This document shows, piece by piece, positions 1-7,334 of a stretch of 64,000 nucleotides of DNA (the stretch's first letter is position 1; each line of letters begins with the position of its first letter). The notes below the pieces were generated by a model. That model ran no database searches and was not told the DNA's origin. It saw only the letters and a list, made by a program, of their open reading frames with translations. The translations under genes and the position numbers were made by a program. This DNA comes from Halothiobacillus sp045689735 (GTDB taxonomy: Bacteria > Pseudomonadota > Gammaproteobacteria > Halothiobacillales > Halothiobacillaceae), in the NCBI RefSeq assembly GCF_045689735.1, contig NZ_CP142685.1, positions 1,178,001 through 1,242,000 on the forward strand. Direction: 5' to 3'.

Positions 1-1
1 A

Positions 2-940
2 TTAGCGTAAAGCCGTTTTCTTATCCCAGGAAATCCAGCGTTGCAGCATTAACATACTACGATCCAGCAGGAAGCCAATTAACCCGATCACAATGACCGC
101 CACCATGATCCGACTCAGGGATTCGGACGATCCATTTTGAAATTCATCCCAAACAAATTTCCCCAGACCCGGATTTTGCGCCAGCATTTCTGCCGCAATC
201 AGAACCATCCAAGCAATACTCAAGGACAACCGCAGGCCGGTAAACATCATGGGTAATGCAGAGGGAATGACAATCTTGCGCACATGCGTCCACCAGGAAA
301 GCCGCAAGACCTTGGATACATTCACCAAATCCTGTGAAATCGCCGCCACCCCGACAGCCGTATTGATAATGGTTGGCCATAAACAGCACAGCAGCACAGT
401 AATCATCGAGACCAGATAAGATTTAGAAAACATCGGGTCACTCGATACATATAACGCGCTGACGACAATTGTCACCAAGGGCAACCAGGCGAGCGGAGAA
501 ACAGGCCGAAGGATTTGAATAATCGGATTGACCGCCGCATACAAATTGGATGATAAACCGATGGCAATCCCCAAAGGAATCGCAATCAGTGACGCCAGAA
601 TAAAACCGGACAATACCGTCACCAAACTGGTGCCCACTTGACTGATAAAAGTCGGTTGGCCAGTGTAGGGATAAACCACCGGCTTATAATTCGGATTTTC
701 CTTTACGAGTTCAGCATTACGCTTTTCTTGCATGGCATAAAACTGCGCCTTGCGTTGCTGCTCGCGCTCATATTCATCCACCAGTTGATGGGTTTGTGCG
801 GCGACCGAATCCGGCCCCGGGAATGTCCCCAGCGCCGTATGAATATGCGACGCAACCAGCCCCCAAAGCAGGACAAACACCATCAACCCCATGACGGGAA
901 AGCCGAGTTGGCGCACCCAGTATTGCCATCGAGCATTCAT
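2..940 (-). CDS. nrtB: Nitrate/nitrite ABC transporter permease NrtB
   Basis: 312-aa inner-membrane permease of a nitrate-type ABC importer. After an N-terminal membrane segment (about residues 13-31) there is a charged segment (about 50-90), then about five further hydrophobic helices. The cytoplasmic EAA-like loop that contacts the ATPase is around residues 208-230 (VSKVLRLSWWTHVRKIVIPS). The start codon overlaps the nrtA stop as ATGA, so the two are translationally coupled. The stop lies at the very left edge. The ATPase gene (nrtC/D) expected in this family is not in the window and would lie to the left. Nitrate is the likely substrate from family resemblance; a cyanate or taurine system cannot be fully excluded. 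Confidence 0.88.
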   Translation of the reverse strand: MNARWQYWVRQLGFPVMGLMVFVLLWGLVASHIHTALGTFPGPDSVAAQTHQLVDEYEREQQRKAQFYAMQEKRNAELVKENPNYKPVVYPYTGQPTFISQVGTSLVTVLSGFILASLIAIPLGIAIGLSSNLYAAVNPIIQILRPVSPLAWLPLVTIVVSALYVSSDPMFSKSYLVSMITVLLCCLWPTIINTAVGVAAISQDLVNVSKVLRLSWWTHVRKIVIPSALPMMFTGLRLSLSIAWMVLIAAEMLAQNPGLGKFVWDEFQNGSSESLSRIMVAVIVIGLIGFLLDRSMLMLQRWISWDKKTALR

Positions 941-2388
941 GCTGCACCGCCTTTACCCTGCAGGCCAATCGCAAACTGGGCGAGATAGGCATTGGGCTTG
1001 TGCGCGTCGTAGGACACCTTGTCGATAAAGGTATTGGTCACGGGCTTGAACCCAGTTTCCGTCGCAAAATCCGGGAACTGCGAAGGTTTAAACTTCCCTT
1101 CGGTAATCAAGGCCAACGCAGCCTTTTGATAGATACCGGGCTGATAAACACTTTTTGCCGTATTGATATACCAGTCATCCGGTTTTTCTTCCGGAATCTG
1201 CCCCCACCGACGCATTTGTGTGAGAAACCAGATGGCATCAGAATAATAGGGATAAGTCGCATGATCGCGGAAAAACACATTGAAATCCGGCACGGGTCGG
1301 ACATCCCCTTTATCGAATTCAAAGGTTCCTGTCATGGACTTGGCAATCACATTCGCATCCGCACCGACATATTGAGGGCGTGCCAGGATTTTTACCGCTT
1401 CCGGTCGGTTGGCATTGTTATTTTCATCCAGCCAATGACCGGCACGAATCAAAGCCTTAACCAAACGAATCGTGGTATTGGGATATTTCTGTGCGAAATC
1501 TTCACGAATGCCAAACACTTTTTCCGGATTATTTTTCCAAATTTCCAGATCGGCAATGACAGGCACGCCGATGCCGCGCATAATCGCCTGCTCATTCCAG
1601 GGTTCGCCCACACAATAGCCATCAATTGTCCCCGCCTGCAGCGTGGCCGGCATTTGCGGGGGTGGTGTGACAGAAAGCAGCACATCGGCGCCTTTTTGTC
1701 CACTGATGTCGCCGTGCGCAGGATCATACAAGCCAGGATTTAATCCGCCCGCGGCCAGCCAGTAACGCAGATAATAATTATGGGTCGAAACCGGGAATAC
1801 CATTCCCATTTTGAATGACTTGCCTTCTTTCTTATAGTCGGCAACCACCGGTTTTAGATATTCCGCACTAATGGGATGCACCGGTTTACCATCGGGCATT
1901 TTCGGCAAGGCAGGCAACATCGCCGCCCAAACACTATTCGAAACGGTAATGGCATTGCCATTCAAGTCCATAGAAAACGGCGTAATCAAATTGGCCTGTG
2001 TGCCAAAGCCAATCCGCGCGGCCAATGGCTGCCCGGCCAACATATGCGCCCCATCCAGCGCACCGCTGATGACGCCATCCTGCAACACTTTCCAGTTGGC
2101 CTGAGCCTGCAAGGTGACAAATAATCCTTCATCCTGGAAAAAGCCTTTCTCATAGGCAATGGCCAGTGGCGCCATGTCTGTCAACTTAATAAAGCCGAGC
2201 GTCAATTGCGGTTTTTCCGCCGGCCCCACGGCCTCTGCCGCATAGGCTTCACCCAAAACAGAACGCCCTAACGCTGCGCCAACGGCCAGGCCGAGTGCGG
2301 TACGCAAAAACTGCCGACGGCCGGTAGCAGGAGCCTGGGCCAGCTGATCCGGGGTGTCGATTACATCTCGTTCATTGTGTGCGGTCAT
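937..2388 (-). CDS. nrtA: Nitrate ABC transporter substrate-binding protein NrtA (Tat-exported)
   Basis: 483-aa periplasmic binding protein of the NrtA/NasF type. The N-terminus carries a twin-arginine signal (RRQFLRTALG near residue 24), followed by a hydrophobic stretch and a probable cleavage near AYA-AEA, so it is probably folded before export. The body matches the nitrate/bicarbonate-binding family, for example GFIKLTDMAPLAIAYEKGFF near the mature N-terminus. The ATG at 2388 was chosen over upstream in-frame codons because it has a GAGG ribosome site about 8 nt upstream and begins just before the Tat signal. The frame further upstream runs through a terminator hairpin and is not coding. 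It is the first gene of nrtA-nrtB and is preceded by an attenuator-like leader. Confidence 0.9.
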   Translation of the reverse strand: MTAHNERDVIDTPDQLAQAPATGRRQFLRTALGLAVGAALGRSVLGEAYAAEAVGPAEKPQLTLGFIKLTDMAPLAIAYEKGFFQDEGLFVTLQAQANWKVLQDGVISGALDGAHMLAGQPLAARIGFGTQANLITPFSMDLNGNAITVSNSVWAAMLPALPKMPDGKPVHPISAEYLKPVVADYKKEGKSFKMGMVFPVSTHNYYLRYWLAAGGLNPGLYDPAHGDISGQKGADVLLSVTPPPQMPATLQAGTIDGYCVGEPWNEQAIMRGIGVPVIADLEIWKNNPEKVFGIREDFAQKYPNTTIRLVKALIRAGHWLDENNNANRPEAVKILARPQYVGADANVIAKSMTGTFEFDKGDVRPVPDFNVFFRDHATYPYYSDAIWFLTQMRRWGQIPEEKPDDWYINTAKSVYQPGIYQKAALALITEGKFKPSQFPDFATETGFKPVTNTFIDKVSYDAHKPNAYLAQFAIGLQGKGGAA

Positions 2389-2411
2389 GTTGGGGGCCTC
2401 GTGCAGGATGC

Positions 2412-2449
2412 AAAAAAAAACGCCCACAAAACTCCATGTTTTGTGAGCG
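2412..2449 (-). terminator. Leader intrinsic terminator in front of nrtA
   Basis: On the minus strand a 12-bp stem (arms 2449-2438 and 2432-2421, one G-T wobble) with a 5-nt loop is followed by nine T residues (2420-2412). The T tract ends about 23 nt before the nrtA ATG and no gene ends here, so this is a leader attenuator rather than an end-of-operon terminator. Its 5' arm overlaps the second antiterminator hairpin. Confidence 0.9.
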
Positions 2450-2496
2450 CCGTTGCTCAGGTCAGTGCTTTCGCCATCGTCGGCGTCAGCACTGAC
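2444..2496 (-). promoter_or_regulatory. Probable ANTAR-type (NasR/NasT) antiterminator RNA
   Basis: Two adjacent minus-strand hairpins precede the terminator. P1 spans 2496-2461: a 9-bp outer stem, a tandem mismatch, then a 4-bp CGCC/GGCG stem closing the hexaloop GACGAT. P2 spans 2459-2444: TGAGC/GCTCA closing the hexaloop AACGGC. P2 has the A1 and G4 loop residues known for ANTAR-protein targets; P1 has G4 but G at position 1. The 3' strand of P2 (2448-2444) is also part of the terminator 5' arm, so the two folds exclude each other. Nitrate-responsive read-through by NasR or NasT is inferred. Confidence 0.72.
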
Positions 2497-2500
2497 AATA

Positions 2501-2517
2501 AAGCACAAGGCGTGCCA
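2501..2517 (-). promoter_or_regulatory. Possible sigma-54 -24/-12 element for nrtAB
   Basis: The minus strand reads TGGCACG-CCTT-GTGCTT, giving GG-N10-GC spacing and one mismatch to the usual TTGC of the -12 box. A start site 12 nt downstream would fall near 2491, inside the P1 5' arm, which would shorten that hairpin. The element is therefore only tentative, and a sigma-70 promoter further upstream is possible. Confidence 0.35.
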
Positions 2518-2538
2518 TAAAATAAATCATTTATTTTA
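2518..2538. repeat. AT-rich 10-bp inverted repeat upstream of nrtA
   Basis: TAAAATAAAT and ATTTATTTTA form perfect 10-bp arms around a single C (2528), immediately upstream of the sigma-54-like element. It could be an operator or an UP/IHF-like AT-rich element; nothing in the sequence decides this. The rest of the 2539-2655 gap shows no gene. Confidence 0.5.
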
Positions 2539-2655
2539 CAATGTGTTAAACAACGCCGTTCCTCGAATCAGCGGCGACCTGCACCACAAAGAATCAGCTT
2601 TATCCCGAGTTGTGCGCCATCAGGTAGCAAGCCCGCCCCTCGACAGCCCGGCCAT

Positions 2656-4917
2656 TCACTCGAGCGGCAGTCGTTCGTTGATTGCGTTCAACAAGGCCAG
2701 CAAGGCCGTCCGCACGGGCTCCGTGAATCGCAGGCCATCGGCGCCCAATGCAATCCAGGCGCGATTTTGCCCGTTGAGATTCGGCGGTAATGGCACCACA
2801 GCCAACGCCCCGACGGGGTAGCTGCGGAGCTGTTCGATGAGTTCGGCCTGCAGCCCGGTGGCGGTGTCCGTTTGCGCCTGACGCACGCCGTCATCAATAA
2901 AGATCGGGGTCTGCGCGACCAGCACACGGTCGATCACGCCCATGCGGGCGACTTCGTTGGCAATGGCGCGCACAGGCGCCGTACAGCCCTCACACAAGTA
3001 AGATTGCTGCTCTTGCTGCATCAGGACGGGACCCGACAAATCCGGCGCGCTCGCCCAAACCGCCGGCCAGTGGGTATACAGACACAGCGCGACCAGACTG
3101 GTTTGGGTCGTCAAGCCCTGCGCCACCAAAGCCAAGCTCGCGGAAGCATCGGTCACTTCCCCATCTGATCGGAATAACTCTTTCGGAGGAATCTGCGCCA
3201 GCCATCGATACAAATCTCGTTCGGCCCGCGTGGCATTTTCTTCGATCACCCGATCGCCCAAGGCTTCTGCGGTAACAAGCCAGGTTCCAGCGACCTCCGC
3301 CGCTGGGCTCTGCACCCGACGCAGAGTAAATTTCATCCAGGCACGCAGGCCGGCATCGTTCGCAATGTAGCGGGTTATCTGCACTTCTTCGCGCAATCCG
3401 GTGTTCAATTCCATCAGGCACTGGGCGTCTTGCTGCGCGGTCAACTCTTGTGCCGTCAGACCGGGTGCCGGGCGCAGAAAATGGGAGAGCAACTCACTTT
3501 CGGCCTGCGCCTGGGTGGTTTGAAACAACTGCGCCCAGCGCGGATTGACCGACTGCATCCGCCCGGAAGACGCATCGACCACGGCCAGTCCCATGCCCGG
3601 CAGATTGCCCCAAAACGCCGCGCACTCATCCCGCGACTTGAGCACACTTGCCATCGCTCGCTGCTGCTGCTGTCGAACGATCTGCCAAAAGAAAAACAGG
3701 GCAATCAGGAACGCGGTGATGCCCAACAACGCCGCGCCTGCCAACCAGCGCCGGGTATGCTGCAGCGGCAATAACACGGCATCTTGCGTCGTGGCCGCCC
3801 ACAGAAGTCCATGAATCTTCGGTACCCGAGTAGCGGCATAAAGCACCGTCGCGCCATCACAATGAACCTGGCCGCTGGCATTTGCCACCGCAGGATTCTT
3901 GCCCGTCACGGCCATGGACTGTTGCACGCAGCCCCAATCCTGATCCGACAATGGCGCGATCGTTTGCGATAGCTGTGGATCCGTTAAGCGGGAAAATTCC
4001 GAAATCAGGGGCATCGCCCGCCACGGCGTCTGTGCCTCCGTCGAAGGCATCAACAGCAGCAGAGAACGAACCGCCTGCTCGATCGGCACAGCGAGCTGTT
4101 CTTTTTCTGCGGCACGCAACAGCGCGGCCTCCGTCAGCGCAGCACGGAATTCGATAAACCAGGGGCCGCCGCTCACATCCTGCGTGCTCAAAAAAACCGG
4201 CAGCACCCAATAACATTCGGTGGCCAGTTGGTGCGTCGGCATGACACAGGCAAACTGCACTTCGGAACTGGCCGCCGCTTTTTCATATAACTCATCCGGC
4301 GCTTTGCCGGGCGTGCGCGAACCAAATTGCAATTTTCGAATGTGATCCGGGTTGACGACGGCAATGCCGTCAAATTGCCCCTGGGTCACCAGCCGAGAAA
4401 ATTCCGGCAGAGCAGATTGTGCGGGATTCGCCTCGGTTTGTTTCAGCCGGGCGATCAGTGCGGTTTTTTCCTGCGCGATGCCCTCAACCTGCGCTTGACG
4501 GTGGGCAAACCAGTCATCGAGCAACTTGCTGTGCAAACGAAGCTGGGAGGTCAACTCCGTTTGCGCCTGGTTGAGTAACACGGGACGGTACTCGCGCGTG
4601 GCGTACCACACCATGAACAGCTGCGCGCCCAGCGTGCCGAGAATCAATAAGGCCAGCCACCACCCCCCCTGTCGCCGCAACAGGCTCGGCACCGGCGCTG
4701 GAGCCACCGCGCCCCGATCCAGCAACAGAAAAAGCAACCAGGCGGTTGCCAGGACAAACAGGGCACCAACCACCAATCCAGCCGGGGAAATCGACCACGC
4801 GGCACCGCCCAGTCCGCTCAGCAGCCACTGCATCGCGCCAATCCAGAGCGAAGCCCCCGCCACATAGGTCAACACCCAACGCAGGGGGTGATGCACGGCG
4901 CGGGATCGGGTACGCAT
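2656..4917 (-). CDS. Membrane sensor protein with periplasmic, PAS-like and GAF-like regions, no output domain
   Basis: 753 aa. Three hydrophobic segments lie in the first 110 residues, followed by a periplasmic region of about 280 residues with a CHASE/Cache-like start. A fourth membrane helix is near 392-415 (GAALLGITAFLIALFFFWQI). Next comes a PAS-like region (about 435-560, containing NLPGMGLAVVDASSGRM) and a GAF-like C-terminal region (about 585-750). No histidine kinase, GGDEF, EAL or HTH domain is visible at the C-terminus. The ATG lies 3 bp after the gltX stop, so the two are probably co-transcribed. The domain names are judged from sequence pattern only; function unknown. Confidence 0.7.
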   Translation of the reverse strand: MRTRSRAVHHPLRWVLTYVAGASLWIGAMQWLLSGLGGAAWSISPAGLVVGALFVLATAWLLFLLLDRGAVAPAPVPSLLRRQGGWWLALLILGTLGAQLFMVWYATREYRPVLLNQAQTELTSQLRLHSKLLDDWFAHRQAQVEGIAQEKTALIARLKQTEANPAQSALPEFSRLVTQGQFDGIAVVNPDHIRKLQFGSRTPGKAPDELYEKAAASSEVQFACVMPTHQLATECYWVLPVFLSTQDVSGGPWFIEFRAALTEAALLRAAEKEQLAVPIEQAVRSLLLLMPSTEAQTPWRAMPLISEFSRLTDPQLSQTIAPLSDQDWGCVQQSMAVTGKNPAVANASGQVHCDGATVLYAATRVPKIHGLLWAATTQDAVLLPLQHTRRWLAGAALLGITAFLIALFFFWQIVRQQQQRAMASVLKSRDECAAFWGNLPGMGLAVVDASSGRMQSVNPRWAQLFQTTQAQAESELLSHFLRPAPGLTAQELTAQQDAQCLMELNTGLREEVQITRYIANDAGLRAWMKFTLRRVQSPAAEVAGTWLVTAEALGDRVIEENATRAERDLYRWLAQIPPKELFRSDGEVTDASASLALVAQGLTTQTSLVALCLYTHWPAVWASAPDLSGPVLMQQEQQSYLCEGCTAPVRAIANEVARMGVIDRVLVAQTPIFIDDGVRQAQTDTATGLQAELIEQLRSYPVGALAVVPLPPNLNGQNRAWIALGADGLRFTEPVRTALLALLNAINERLPLE

Positions 4918-4920
4918 GCG

Positions 4921-6321
4921 TTATTTCGCCAGCTGCGCCCGCAAAGCGGCCAAACGATGCGCAACTTCGGCGGGGGAAAATAACGCCAAAGTCACCCCCA
5001 GACTGGGGGAGCTGGTATGCCCGAGCAATGCCAGGCGCAGCAGCGGCCCCACTTTGCCCAATTTAACGCCCAAGGTTTCCGCCACCTGCTTGACCGCCTG
5101 ATCAAGGGCTTCTGTTGATGCCCAGAGGTTTTGATCCCCCAGCGCCGCACGCAAGGCATCCAAAATGCTCGGCGCGGATTCGTCGAGTTTGGCGAGAGCC
5201 TGCGGATCGTAGCCTGAAAGGGACGCATAGAATGGGCGCGCCGCTTCGGTCATCTCCACCAAAGTATGTACGCGGTCGGCATAGGCTCGGATCACCGCCT
5301 CCGGCGCAGGGCCTGATTCCGCCGACAGACCGGCGCGTGCCAAATGCCAAGAGAATTCGACTGAGGTTTTCGCAGGATCCTGCGTTTTCAGATATTGCTG
5401 ATTCAGCCAGCGCAGCTTGTCCGGGTTGATGCTCGCGGCCGAATGATTGATGCCCGCGATATCAAACAAGGCAATCATCTCGGCGCGGGTGAATACCTCC
5501 TGATCACCGTGCGACCATCCCAGCCGCACCAGATAATTCAGCAGCGCTTCGGGCAAATACCCCTCTTCACGGTACTGCATCACACTCACTGCGCCATGCC
5601 GTTTGGAGAGCTTGGCACCATCGGGGCCGTGAATCATCGGCAGATGCGCAAATTGCGGCGGAGTCGCGCCCAGAGCGTGATACAGGTTGATTTGCCGGGG
5701 GGTGTTATTGAGATGATCATCGCCGCGGATGACATGGGTAATCCGCATGTCGATATCGTCCACCACCACCGTCAAATTGTAGGTGGGCGTGCCATCGGAG
5801 CGGGCAATGATCAAATCATCCAACTCGCTGTTGGCAAACACCACGCGCCCGCGCACCCCGTCCTCGACCACCACCTCGCCATCCAGCGGATTCTTGAAAC
5901 GCACCACCGGCGACACACCCGCGGGCGGAGTACCGGTAAAATCCCGATAACGCCGGTCATACCGCGGTTTTTCGCCCCGGGCTTCCTGCGCGGCACGCAA
6001 GGCTTCCAACTCCTCCTTGCTGGCATAACAATGATACGCATGCCCCGTAGCCAGCAAGGTCTCGATCACCGCCCGATAGCGATCCATCCGCTCCGTTTGA
6101 TAGAAGGGGCCTTCGTCATAGTCCAGATTCAACCACTGCATGCCATCGAGAATTGCCTGCACCGATTCCGGCGTCGAACGCGCCTGATCGGTATCCTCCA
6201 CCCGCAACACAAACTCGCCGCCGTGCCGTCGGGCGAACAAATAACTGAACAAGGCGGTGCGCGCCCCCCCGATATGCAAATAGCCGGTCGGGGATGGCGC
6301 AAAGCGGGTGCGAATTGACAT
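4921..6321 (-). CDS. gltX: Glutamate--tRNA ligase
   Basis: 466-aa class I aminoacyl-tRNA synthetase that charges tRNA-Glu. The HIGH-type motif is in FAPSPTGYLHIGGARTA at the N-terminus, and the KMSKS-type motif appears as KLSKRHG near residue 240. Length is normal for bacterial GltX. The ATG at 6321 has GAGG about 7 nt upstream and gives the canonical N-terminus MSIRTRFAPSPTG; the 19 in-frame codons upstream are not family-like. It is divergent from the FlgT-like gene and is followed after 3 bp by the orphan sensor gene. Confidence 0.97.
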   Translation of the reverse strand: MSIRTRFAPSPTGYLHIGGARTALFSYLFARRHGGEFVLRVEDTDQARSTPESVQAILDGMQWLNLDYDEGPFYQTERMDRYRAVIETLLATGHAYHCYASKEELEALRAAQEARGEKPRYDRRYRDFTGTPPAGVSPVVRFKNPLDGEVVVEDGVRGRVVFANSELDDLIIARSDGTPTYNLTVVVDDIDMRITHVIRGDDHLNNTPRQINLYHALGATPPQFAHLPMIHGPDGAKLSKRHGAVSVMQYREEGYLPEALLNYLVRLGWSHGDQEVFTRAEMIALFDIAGINHSAASINPDKLRWLNQQYLKTQDPAKTSVEFSWHLARAGLSAESGPAPEAVIRAYADRVHTLVEMTEAARPFYASLSGYDPQALAKLDESAPSILDALRAALGDQNLWASTEALDQAVKQVAETLGVKLGKVGPLLRLALLGHTSSPSLGVTLALFSPAEVAHRLAALRAQLAK

Positions 6322-6455
6322 GAATACCTCAAACAACGACGGATCAGGATCCCTCACGGGTGTTGAACCTCGATTCAACGGCCTGCGAAAGATTTCAAAC
6401 GCCCGATCATAGCGTAAAGTACGACAGACTGAACCCGCCCCCGGCAGGAGACCCC

Positions 6456-7334
6456 ATGCGCCCGACCCGCCTGTTCACCGCCCTCGCCTTCCTGATCCCG
6501 TTCTCCGGCGCGCTCTGGGCCGCAACGCCAGAAGACAGCCAATCGCCCGGCCTCTGCGCCAACGCCCGCTTCAGCAAATCCTTGGTTCTTGCCCGAGTCG
6601 TGCTGCCCGCGCCACCGCCAGACATCCTGCACCTAGGCGCCGCCCTCGCGGAACGGATTGCCACACACTTGCGCTCAGCGGGAGATTTTCAGGTTCGCCT
6701 GACCGAGCCGACCGTCAGCACCCATCTGGAGCCGGCCGTTGATGCCTTCGCTCGCTGGGGCATTCCCTATTTTGTCCGTCTTTCCGGCAAGGATTTTGGC
6801 GTGAGTGGCCAAACCAGTGTCTTTTCGATGATTGGCCCCTCCATCAATCCCCGTGGCGGCACGCTCCACCTCGTGGTCAGTGCCGGCATGACGGCAGAAC
6901 CCGTACTCAACACCACGCTGCACGCCAACCCAGTCGCCGGCGCCTTGTTCAACCCACCCATCGATGCCCTAGGCACAGGGTTCTGGCAAACCCCATATGG
7001 CCAATCCCTCGACGCACTCAGCCAGCAGGCGGCCTCGGCCATTGCCGACCAATTACGCTGCACGCCCTTGATTGGTACCGTTCTGGCCGTGGACGGCAGC
7101 ACCGTCACGATCAACCGCGGCAGTGCCGACGGCCTGCGTTTCAGCGATGCGGCGATGATTCTCGCCCGCAGCGACCCACTCAATGGTTTGGGGCAGCCGA
7201 TCTTGCCGGAGCGATTCACCTTCCACCGCAGCGCGGAAGCCCGCATTCGTCAGCTCGACCCGCATACCGCAAAAGTGCAGATTCAGGGCGATGGAACCGT
7301 ACAGGTGGGCGATATCGTGTGGGTCGGTCAATGA
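6456..7334 (+). CDS. Secreted protein resembling flagellar assembly protein FlgT
   Basis: 292 aa with a cleavable signal peptide (hydrophobic core FTALAFLIPFSGALWA). The middle part resembles the FlgT middle domain, and the C-terminal 90 residues (GTVLAVDGSTVTINRGSADG, then a small beta-barrel-like repeat) resemble the FlgT C-terminal domain. FlgT belongs to the H-ring of the flagellar basal body in the periplasm. The start has an AGGAG site 5 nt upstream. No other flagellar gene is nearby, so the family assignment is moderate and the role could be different. Its 3' end overlaps the convergent cyclic-di-GMP gene by 7 bp. Confidence 0.6.
   Translation: MRPTRLFTALAFLIPFSGALWAATPEDSQSPGLCANARFSKSLVLARVVLPAPPPDILHLGAALAERIATHLRSAGDFQVRLTEPTVSTHLEPAVDAFARWGIPYFVRLSGKDFGVSGQTSVFSMIGPSINPRGGTLHLVVSAGMTAEPVLNTTLHANPVAGALFNPPIDALGTGFWQTPYGQSLDALSQQAASAIADQLRCTPLIGTVLAVDGSTVTINRGSADGLRFSDAAMILARSDPLNGLGQPILPERFTFHRSAEARIRQLDPHTAKVQIQGDGTVQVGDIVWVGQ

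Noticed and set aside
5395..6318. A 307-codon open frame antisense to gltX.
   Set aside because: It is opposite an unambiguous gltX and has no recognisable domain.
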